Assembly: GCF_020184175.1 (NCBI RefSeq)
Contig: NC_065530.1
Span: 37,115,260 to 37,179,259, forward strand
Reading direction: 5' to 3'
DNA: 64,000 bases
Source: Aphis gossypii
Lineage: Eukaryota > Arthropoda > Insecta > Hemiptera > Aphididae
The notes under the pieces are model-generated. The model saw only the letters and a list, made by a program, of their open reading frames with translations, made no database searches and had not been told where the DNA came from. Both the position numbers and the translations under genes were made by a program. This document shows, one piece after another, positions 12,351-21,169 of this stretch. Position 1 is the first letter of the stretch. The number at the start of each line of letters is the position of its first letter.

Positions 12351-12512
12351 AGGTCGGACTGGGCCGTCGAGTTACCGAGGAAAACTCGGAGGGCCGCAGA
12401 AAGTGTTAATCAATAGCCGGTGCTTGATTGGTATTAATTTTGGAAAAAGGGCCGTTTTAATAGTATTATCTCGGGCCGAATTCAATTTTCAGTCCAACCC
12501 TACCCTGAGTAT
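12351..12512. mobile_element. Probable MITE with GGTCGGACTGG / CAGTCCAACCC ends
   Basis: The left end GGTCGGACTGGGCCG and the right end TTCAGTCCAACCCT are imperfect inverted repeats, and the interior is GC-richer with repeated GGGCCG boxes. This is the look of a short non-autonomous DNA transposon. No clear target duplication was seen, so the superfamily is not assigned. Confidence 0.5.
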
Positions 12513-12806
12513 TTGTGTTACGTTAAAGTACCTCTGAATATTAATCTAGAATATTTTTATTAGTTATTACAAATATATTAATTAAAAAAAAAAAAAAAAA
12601 AAAAACGAAATCAAGCAACATTAGTACTTGGTTAATATACTACACTCTGTAGTTTGTATTGAATAAGATACAATTATTAATTACTGTACATTTTCACTGT
12701 CGTCGTCAGAACAAATTTAATGTTTAAACATTTTTATTGTTCATAACTCATAATAAATTATTCACAAAACAAATTAATTGAAAGAAAAACATAATATTAT
12801 TGGTAT

Positions 12807-13147
12807 AAAATACCAAAATAATGTATACGTAGGTAATAAGCGTTATCTAGTGATAAAAGTGATTTGCCACTTACCGTTCATTTTCATCGTGGATAGTTGG
12901 TTCTTCGCGCATTCGTTGAAAGTTCATAGCAACGACGATAGAAGACGCTGCTGTTTTGATAAACATGTTGACAAGATGAGTGTTCGACGTTTGTTGCGCT
13001 ATAGCCGTTGCCGGTGATGGTGAGTGAATACAACAGTTCTCGTCCGATCATGGAGATTGACCAATCATCATCACCTATCACCATCTCCGTCGCCAGCACC
13101 AACACCGACAAATGGCTGTCGGCTACAGCGCAATAAACGCCGACCAG
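12807..13147. mobile_element. Foldback element copy 1 (truncated)
   Basis: The left portion (12807 to about 12980) is a direct copy of 14427-14596. From about 12985 to 13147 the sequence matches copy 2 in inverse complement (core 14605-14765). The outer right arm found in copy 2 is missing here; similarity stops after GCCGACCAG. Open frames on both strands in this block are by-products of the repeat. Confidence 0.75.
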
Positions 13148-13420
13148 TGGATTTTACATTAAATAAATTATTACAATAACGTCTTATTATAATATTATAT
13201 ATATAAACATGTATAATGTATATCAACATTAAGGAACCGTAATCATTTATTTAAACCAAAATCGTAAAAAACATATTCTGTACGTACATGTAATACCTAA
13301 TATATAAATTTATTTAATTTAAATTCACTAACTAGTGTTATTCAAATGGTACAAAATAACAACAACTTCATCATCTTTTAATTCTGATGATATAATTTTG
13401 AAGTGTGATTAAAAATTAAA

Positions 13421-14083
13421 AATCGTATTTTGTTTGGGTTTGGGGGGGGGGGACTGTACAAAATTTTACTTTACCTTTACAAAAATACGAAATCGTACAA
13501 AAAGTACATAATACTGTCAAGGTTTGATATTAACATTCAAAAATGGTAGTGCTAACACTGCTAACGTAACGAAACTACATATTGTGACATTTTAATATAA
13601 AAATAATGTCAATATAGATACTCCTATATTTTATGCGACTTATACTTTTAATAACTTTCAAAATTACATAATTATGTAATTGCCATAATTTTACAAAAAA
13701 ATTTGTTTTAGCCGAAAAGGGAATCAGTCTTTTTTAATTTGGTCGAACAAGTAAGGGTACGTACGTTTTTGATCAAAAACGATATCGCCGGTCAGACCCT
13801 AAGCTAACCTCGAATTAAGTTAAGATGATATTCTTTTTGAATTCAAATTTTCCCACAAGTTTAAGATATTTTGTACAGCCATTTGCTTGGATGCGATTTT
13901 TTGTTACTGTGTCCTATGTTAATATAAAATTATTTTAAAAAGTTTATCAAATAAGCATTTAGAAAAATTATTTTAAACTACATACCTATTGCAACTAAGT
14001 CCATTGCATTGCATTACAATGAATAATGATTTGCCAGCCTGTAATCATTTTTGGGCTGTGATAGAAGTGTATAAATTGGTGTA
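13421..14083 (-). pseudogene. Inverted partial copy of the dsRNA-binding gene (exon 6 end, exon 7, 3' flank)
   Basis: Read on the minus strand this matches 11546-12246. The exon 6-like part is 13986-14083 and its donor CTAT|GTATG is conserved. The exon 7-like part runs from 13914 to about 13828 after a conserved acceptor (TTAACATAG). Within exon 7 the reading frame is broken: the bases after GACACAGTAACAAAA differ by a one-base deletion, so the original KRSTAKQMAAQN reading is lost and reads HPSKW instead. There is no exon 1-5 sequence and no obvious promoter, so it is a non-coding fragment. It is best read as a segmental inverted duplication, since it keeps the intron and so is not a processed copy. 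Confidence 0.9.
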
Positions 14084-14426
14084 TATGTAATATAATGTAT
14101 ATATTATTAAAATATATTGTATAAATATTATAATTATTATTTTTAACCTTTTATCTCTAAAGTATTATGTAGCATATTTTTAAGGTCTAACCAGTAGTGG
14201 AATCATAAGATGATACAAAAGACCAAGTGTCATCAAAATCGCCCCATATTCAATGCTGAAATAATCTTTTACACAAAGTAATAATATTAATTTTGTTAGA
14301 ACTGTTATGTTTTTAGTTATTATTAAAGATTAAAACTATTTCTGTCAACATAAAATATAAATTATATTATAAACTGTACTTATTAGTTGCGTATAGATAT
14401 GATGTTAGAAAATCTAAAAATTAAAT
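14084..14426. other. AT-rich filler between inverted copy and foldback element
   Basis: Similarity to the dsRNA-binding gene stops at 14083 inside exon 6. The following sequence is AT-rich and I see no coding or repeat signal in it. Confidence 0.6.
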
Positions 14427-14826
14427 AAAATACCAAAATAATGTATACGTAGGTAAGCGTTATCTAGTGGTAAAAGTGATTTGCCACTTACCGTTCATTT
14501 TCATCGTAGATAGTTGGTTCTTTACGCATCCGTCAAAAGTTCATAGCAACGACGATAGAAGACGCTGCTGTTTTGATAAACATGTTGGCAGGTGGATGGT
14601 CGGCGTTTATTGCGCTGTAGCCGACAGCCGTTTGTCGATGTTGGTGCTGGCGACGGCGATGGTGATAGGTGATGATGGTTGGTCAATCTCCATGATGGAA
14701 CGAAAGCTGTTGTATTCACTCACCAACACTGGCAACGGCTATAGCGCAATAAACGTCGAACACCCATCTGTCAACATGTATGTCAAAACAGCAGCGTCTT
14801 TTATCGTCGTTGCTATGATGCAATTA
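14427..14826. mobile_element. Foldback element copy 2 with ~88-bp inverted arms
   Basis: The left arm (about 14542-14630, CATAGCAACGACGATAGAAG onward) pairs with the right arm (about 14731-14817, ending in ATCGTCGTTGCTATG), separated by about 100 bases. The leading segment 14427-14541 is nearly identical to 12807-12920 in copy 1. The interior lies in opposite orientation in the two copies, as expected if recombination between the arms flipped it. No transposase is encoded. Confidence 0.78.
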
Positions 14827-14836
14827 GTAGCAGAGT

Positions 14837-14985
14837 TGTAATTTACACCAAATTAAAAATATGTAATTTGCACCACTGCAGATAATCAAAAATAGTGTTT
14901 GTAATTTGCACCAAAATAAGGGTATGTAATTTGCGCCATACACAGATAGTCGAAAATAGAATTTATAATTTGCAACAAAATGATT
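14837..14985. repeat. Short tandem repeat with GTAATTTGCACCA motif
   Basis: GTAATTTACACCA, GTAATTTGCACCA (twice), GTAATTTGCGCCA and ATAATTTGCAACA recur with alternating spacing. This makes about two copies of a ~64-base dimeric unit, each also carrying GATAATCAAAAATAG or GATAGTCGAAAATAG. It directly follows the foldback element and may be its tail. Confidence 0.7.
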
Positions 14986-14998
14986 ATTTATTTGTTCG

Positions 14999-15018
14999 AT
15001 AATCGAATATTCGATTAT
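14999..15018. repeat. Perfect 20-bp palindrome
   Basis: ATAATCGAATATTCGATTAT reads the same on both strands. It lies between the short tandem repeat and the satellite array. It could be a protein-binding site or the edge of a transposon; there is no further evidence. Confidence 0.6.
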
Positions 15019-15198
15019 TTCATGGTATCTTCGAAGATGTCAAGACTATATGGAAACGAATTACGTTAAAAATTGTCGGGATTTTTCGCCTTATCTGGTA
15101 ATAATTTGACGTTTTACGTCCAATTATCGGTCATAATCACATTATATGTATTTATATAATGTAATAATGTATATCAGTTTATTGATAGGTTAGGTATG

Positions 15199-17728
15199 AA
15201 ATTTTTTGCAATTTTATTCATGTACATTAAAAAGGCGACGCACTAGATCATATATGTGAAATTTTGAATCTGAAAACTTATTCCTTCACCCAGTTTTGTA
15301 CATAAAGTGATTTTTTCAAAAAAACGGTATTTTGTACTTTTTGACATTAAATTCGAAGATTTTCCGTATTATTATTGTTCCAATCGATACAGCGACGTTT
15401 TTTTAATGTGCATAGTGTGTTTGTGAAATAATGGCACTAATTTTACACAGTGAAAAATAAGAAAAACTAGTTTTTTTTAGAAAAAACTGACAACAAGTGG
15501 CTGTGGACCGAAAGGGAAATATAAATTTGGAATTTTTCGCGATTTTATTCAAGTACATTAAAAAGGCGACGCACTAGATCATATATGTGAAATTTTGAAT
15601 CTGAAAACTTATTCCTTCACCCAGTTTTGTACATAAAGTGATTTTTTCAAAAAAACGGTATTTTGTACTTTTTGACATTAAACTCGGAGATTTTCCGTAT
15701 TATTATTGTTCCAATCGATACAGCGACGTTTTTTTAATGTGTATAGTGTGTTTGTGAAATCATGGCACTAATTTTACACAATGAAAAATAAGAAAAACTA
15801 GATTTTTTTAGAAAAAACTGACAACAAATGGCTGTGGACCAAATAAGAAATATAAATTTGGAATTTTTCGCGATTTTATTCATGTACATTAAAAAGGCGA
15901 CGCACTAGATCATATATGTGAAATTTTGAATCTGAAAACTTATTCCTTCACCCAGTTTTGTACATAAAGTGATTTTTTCAAAAAAACTGTATTTTGTACT
16001 TTTTGACATTAAACTCGGAGATTTTCCGTATTATTATTGTTTCAATCGATACAGCGACGTTTTTTTAATGTGTATAGTGTGTTTGTGAAATCATGGCACT
16101 AATTTTACACAATGAAAAATAAGAAAAACTAGTTTTTTTTAGAAAAAACTGACAACAAGTGGCTGTGGACCGAAAGGGAAATATAAATTTGGAATTTTTT
16201 GCGATTTTATTCAAGTACATTAAAAAGGCGACGCACTAGATCATATATGTGAAATTTTGAATCTGAAAACTTATTCCTTCACCCAGTTTTGTACATAATG
16301 TGATTTTTTCAAAAAAACGGTATTTTGTACTTTTTGACATTAAATTCGGAGATTTTCCGTATTATTATTGTTTGCCAATCGACAGCGACGTTTTTTTAAT
16401 GTGTATAGTGTGTTTGTGAATCATGGCACCTTTTTTACACACAATGAAAAATAAGAAAAACTAGTTTTTTTTAGAAAAAACTGACAACAAGTGGCTGTGG
16501 ACCGAAAGGGAAATATAAATTTGGAACTTTTCGCGATTTTATTCAAGTACATTAAAAAGGCGACGCACTAGATCATATATGTGAAATTTTGAATCTGAAA
16601 ACTTATTCCTTCACCCAGTTTTGTACATAAAGTGTTTTTTTCAAAAAAACGGTTTATTTTGTACTTTTTGACATTAAATTCGGAGATTTTCCGTATTATT
16701 ATTGTTCCAATCGATAGCAGAGCGTTTTTTTTTTGTGTATAGTGTTTTTGTGAAATCATGGCACTAATTTTACAACAATGAAAAATAAGAAAAACTAGTT
16801 TTTTTTAGAAAAAACTGACACAAGTGGCTGTGGACCGAAAGGGAAATATAAATTTGGAATTTTTGCGATTTTATTCAAGTACATTAAAAAGGCGACGCAC
16901 TAGATCATATATGTGAATTTTGAATCTGAAAACTCATATCCTTCACCCAGTTTTGTACATTTTGATTTTCAAAAAAACGGTATTTTGTACTTTTTGACAT
17001 TAAATTCGGAGATTTTCCGTATTATTATTGTTCCAATCGATACAGCGACGTTTTTTTAATGTGTATAGTGTGTTTTTAAATCATGGCACTAATTTTACAC
17101 AATGAAAATAAGAAAAACTAGATTTTTTTAGAAAAAACTGACAACAAGTGGCTGTGGACCAAATAAGAAATATAAATTTGGAATTTTTCGCGATTTTATT
17201 CATGTACATTAAAAAGGCGACGCACTAGATCATATATGTGAAATTTTGAATCTGAAAACTTATTCCTTCACTCAGTTTTCTACATAAAGTGATTTTTTCA
17301 AAAAAACGGTATTTTGTACTTTTTGACATTAAATTCGGAGATTTTCCGTATTATTATTGTTCCAATCGATACAGCGACGTTTTTTTAATGTGCATAGTGT
17401 GTTTGTGAAATAATGGCACTAATTTTACACAGTGAAAAATAAGAAAAACTAGTTTTTTTTAGAAAAAACTGACAACAAGTGGCTGTGGAGCGAATAAGAA
17501 ATATAAATTTGGAATTTTTCGCGATTTTATTCAAGTACATTAAAAAGGCGACGCACTAGATCATATATGTGAAATTTTGAATCTGAAAACTTATTCCTTC
17601 ACCCAGTTTTGTACATAATGTGATTTTTTCAAAAAAACGGTATTTTATACTTTTTGACATTAAATTCGGAGATTTTCCGTATTATTATTGTTCCAATCGA
17701 TACAGCGACGTTTTTTAATGTGTATAGT
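15199..17728. repeat. Tandem satellite array, ~331-bp monomer, 7-8 units
   Basis: The marker GGCGACGCACTAGATC recurs at 15234, 15565, 15896, 16227, 16559, 16891, 17216 and 17547, giving spacings of 331, 331, 331, 332, 332, 325 and 331. Monomers are highly similar and contain a CTTATTCCTTCACCCAGTTT block, an ATCGATACAGCGACG block and the AAAAACTAGTTTTT palindrome. Two variants alternate irregularly at the junction (ACCGAAAGGGAAAT versus ACCAAATAAGAAAT). The array begins in a partial unit near 15199 and stops abruptly at about 17728. Small open frames inside it are not genes. Confidence 0.95.
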
Positions 17729-18740
17729 TATTTTCATTGACCAGTCTCTCATGTAGTTCAATGTATGCATTTTGAAGATAATTAATTACAGGGTTAACAA
17801 GGAATATAATAATGAGTTTAATCTAGATTGCGCTATACTTTTATTTTAAATTAATTTTTTCAATGAAAGAAGGTGAGTCAATATAGAACCACAAAAGTGC
17901 TTTTTCTTGAAATGAATGATTGTGTGACAGGCTGACAGTTTGCTACGAGTCTATATTAAGAATACAGAGTACACGTGTGTAGTCTTGAGAAGTGGAGTCA
18001 ATATTTAGAACGTTTATTGCAATGTTTTGAACTTTTGCTGGACCCTCTTTACTTGCATACAGTCATTAACAGCATAAGTGGCCCAAATGATGGTACCTTA
18101 CATATTGAACAATGAGTCTGATTATAAATTAATGAAGTGCTATCAAATATTGGTAGAAAACTTAAACTCTGAACAAATTTCATGTTAATTGATTATTTTT
18201 TTGTTTTCGGTTGTTTAACTTCATTTGTTTTTTATGTTTGTAGTTGTTGTTTGTTGCAATTTTTACAGAGAATGATGATTTTCGGAAATAACATAAAGCA
18301 ATTAATAATAACTTTTTTTAATGTACCGAAAATTCTAGAAAAATTATTTTACCAATTAGGTACCTACATGGAATTATTGGCTTTAGATTGATTCAAATAA
18401 TAATAGATAATAAATTTCATAGATTTAACTAAAAAAAATATTACACTAATTTTTTAACATGAGTATCTAGGTACTTCCATCGATTTGAACATGCAGTTTA
18501 ATAGTTTCATAAAATGTCAGTTCTTTACAGTTTTTGATTTTGATTTAAGTATTATATTTAAACAAAAAACGATTTCTTATAACACTGAAGTGAGTACACT
18601 ACTTAAGAACATACTAACATGATATTATAAGATACAAATATTTCGTAAACACTACAAGTTCGGGTTGCTAATGCCATAAGTTTCTGTATAGGCATACAAA
18701 CGTATAGATCATAGATGTATTCCATTTTTATATTTGCTTT
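17729..18740. other. Intergenic, nothing recognised
   Basis: This stretch follows the satellite array. It is AT-rich with a slightly richer part at 17880-18120. No exon, RNA gene or repeat could be supported. The frame at 18182-18391 is hydrophobic by composition only. Confidence 0.5.
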
Positions 18741-19365
18741 GACGCGGATCCAAGGGGGGAGCAATCTGCTTTAGCCCCCTACCCCTTGTTATATATTATA
18801 TATTTCTGCTTACGCAGTAATGAATTCTGACTTGGAAATACTTACCAGGTATATTAGAACTCAGAAAGACGAAATGGGCCAATAGAGAGAATCCAAAGCC
18901 CTAAACTGCTGTTGAAACATTGATAAATTGTGAGGTATTTAACCAAATATTAAAATATTACTACAGATATTTGGAACAATTAATGAATTACAATAACATC
19001 AGTAGTAGCTGAAAGATCATTTCTTTTCTAAGACGACTGATAAATTACATGAGATCTTCTATGACAGAAGACAGGCTAAATGGGTTAGTAGTACTGAATA
19101 TAATACTCATCGACATCGACGATGTCATAGATAGATTTCTCGACAGAAGCAAAGGGGAATGAAAATTGAAGATTTTGGTTAAAAGACGTAATGGACTTAT
19201 TAATTTTTCCTTAATTTTATCTTTTATTTTAAATATATTATAATTAATATTTAATATACATACTTAAGTATTTACTAAAATTAAATATTTTGTTGTTTTT
19301 CTATAATATAATTTATATTAGCCTTCCCCCATCATTTCATATTTCTAGATTCACCCCTGTATTGG
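18741..19365 (+). pseudogene. Decayed hAT transposon with transposase C-terminal dimerisation remnant
   Basis: Around 18990-19160 the plus strand encodes VVAERSF, then after a frameshift LRRLINYMRSSMTEDRLNGL and DIDDVIDRF. This is the C-terminal hAT dimerisation region as found in ZMYM1-like transposase genes (AERSFSxLK...NYLRSTMxxERLxGL). A frameshift and upstream stops make it non-functional. The left boundary has GCGGATCCAAGGGGGG near 18745 and the right boundary has TCTAGATTCACCCCTG near 19344-19359, an imperfect inverted pair typical of these elements. Most of the transposase, including the catalytic core, is missing, so this is an internally deleted, old copy. Confidence 0.75.
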
Positions 19366-21058
19366 CCACCAGTAGGTATACACAAAACTGCATGCGATCC
19401 TGATACTATTGCGATATTTAAAACTTAACCACAAATTTATACAATCAATTAAAAATTTAGTTAAATGTATACGATTTGGGTTGTCGAATGTGCACCGGAT
19501 TTCATGGACTTATAGTCTGCGACTTCGCATTTAACGCTAAAATTTAATGTTTCGTAACTTGTCTTAACAATGACTCGAAAATACCCATAAACCGTTCTAC
19601 GATAAGACCGTCAAAAGTCAAAATGCACACAATATAAAATGTATTTCGCGTAACGAAAGATTTAGTACGATAAACGATTGTTTCCTTTCGGCCCGTATTG
19701 AACGTATAGACGTACCTACATCAAAGAGTTACACTGGGCGTATTTCGATTTCTTCCCATTTTGACCTTTTTTACCTTCTTTATGCTCCGATTGCTATCTG
19801 TTTGTAACAGCTAGGCCGTAAAACGGAGCATGTACTCCGATTGCATCTCAAATGCAACTAAACAAAAAATACAAGTGTTCGACTGCGTATTGATTCTTAA
19901 AAATGTTTTTGATGCGAATGTGAAGAGCAGTGTTAACGAAATATTACGTGACAAAAAAATGGTTTTGTAAAAACTATACCCATAAGCCATATTGTAATAT
20001 GCGCAAGTACAATATTTTTAAGTTATAACAGACTGTTACACATTTTTCAGCAGTATTTAATAGAACTATTGGCTGTAAATATTCAAGAATACATAGGTAG
20101 GTATATAGTAAAATAGTTGTATAGTACATACATTTTTTTTTTTTAATAGGTTATAATTTATTTAACAAAAACAATTTGTTTAAAATTATTGTATTCATTT
20201 ATTTAAAATTAATACCTAATATAATATTAAACTCGAAATATTATCTAAATTATTATTATTAATATTTTTTAACTTACTTTAAACTCTAATGAACACTTTT
20301 TAAAACACTTAATTGTAATTAACATAATAATATACATACGCATATATAATTATATAAATAAAAAATTAATTTCAACAATGGTACTCATGGTGTACACTAA
20401 CTTAAATGATTGCCTCAATAATAGTCATTTATACTATTGAGTCTAAACAAAATGTTTTACAAAATTCAACTAAGTTGTCTTGGTCTACAGAGCGTTGAAT
20501 AAGTTGATAAATGAATAACTGCTATTCAACATAATATGTGTCAATGTAATCATAAGTCTATAGAGTGTGCATGGGCGTTGTTAGTTGTAATGACATTTTT
20601 CTCTAACCTTTTACAAACTTTTAACTTAGGAACACGTATACATAAGAGATAAGATGAAAAATTGGTTGATGTTTCCATAAACTTTTAAAATTAACAGCTG
20701 GTTAAAAAATTGTTTCTGGACACCTACATTAGTCGTTTCATATGAAATACGGACTAATACATATACATTTTATTTATTAGTTACCTACTTAACAAGGTAC
20801 ATTTTATTACAATTGCAAAACCCGTTTCGATTTAAATGGTTTTAAGTGTTTGAAAAAAAAAATGTAAGTTTAGAAGTAGCTATGTTGTTATTAATTTTTA
20901 GTGTCAATGTAAAAATACATACAAATGAAACTAAACATATCCCAACTATGTTATAATTGGGCCTCTAGACACCAATGCGCTTCGGATTCCGTTTGGCCGA
21001 CGGAAAATTTTCACTTTTACCGTAGGTACTACTGCTAAAATAAATATATTTAATAACA
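19366..21058. other. Intergenic between hAT relic and dipeptidase 3' end, with a CG-richer part
   Basis: From 19480 to 19880 the sequence is distinctly richer in CG dinucleotides and has repeated CTCCGATTGC and GGAGCATG words. No reading frame of note is present. The rest is AT-rich. The last bases before 21059 include ATTAAA on the minus strand near 21045-21056, a candidate polyadenylation signal for the dipeptidase gene. Confidence 0.45.
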
Positions 21059-21169
21059 TCAAGTCATATTATATCCTTCTGTGCAGTTGGGTAACAAAGG
21101 TTCTTTGTTCAATGGCATTAAAATGTCTTCAACTGGTTTCATTCCATCTTCTTTCCATTCGTCTCTAAC
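21059..21169 (-). CDS. Dipeptidase exon 10 (last)
   Basis: It encodes VRDEWKEDGMKPVEDILMPL, then NKEPLLPNCTEGYNMT and TGA. There is no hydrophobic tail for GPI attachment. Acceptor TTATTTTTAG. Confidence 0.92.
   Translation of the reverse strand, partial: VRDEWKEDGMKPVEDILMPLNKEPLLPNCTEGYNMT

Larger units (their letters stand above)
12247..13420. other. Spacer (loop) of the inverted duplication
   Basis: This 1.17-kb spacer holds a probable MITE (12351-12512), a 20-plus A tract (about 12583-12604) and a truncated foldback element (12807-13147). The rest is AT-rich and has no supported gene. Short open frames here fall inside these elements. Confidence 0.7.

Noticed and set aside
12346..12537. 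63-codon open frame
   Set aside because: It lies inside a probable MITE and its frame follows the element's inverted ends.
12778..13111. Overlapping open frames on both strands
   Set aside because: They arise from the foldback element, whose arms give mirrored frames; no protein resemblance.
14467..14841. 124-codon open frame
   Set aside because: It covers the second foldback element end to end; its sequence is a by-product of the inverted arms and is not kept in copy 1.
16568..16759. Open frame in the satellite
   Set aside because: It lies inside a tandem monomer and is not preserved in the other monomers.
14999..17728. CRISPR array as an explanation of the regular repeats
   Set aside because: The repeat unit is a 331-base head-to-tail monomer with no unique spacers, and the window is eukaryotic.
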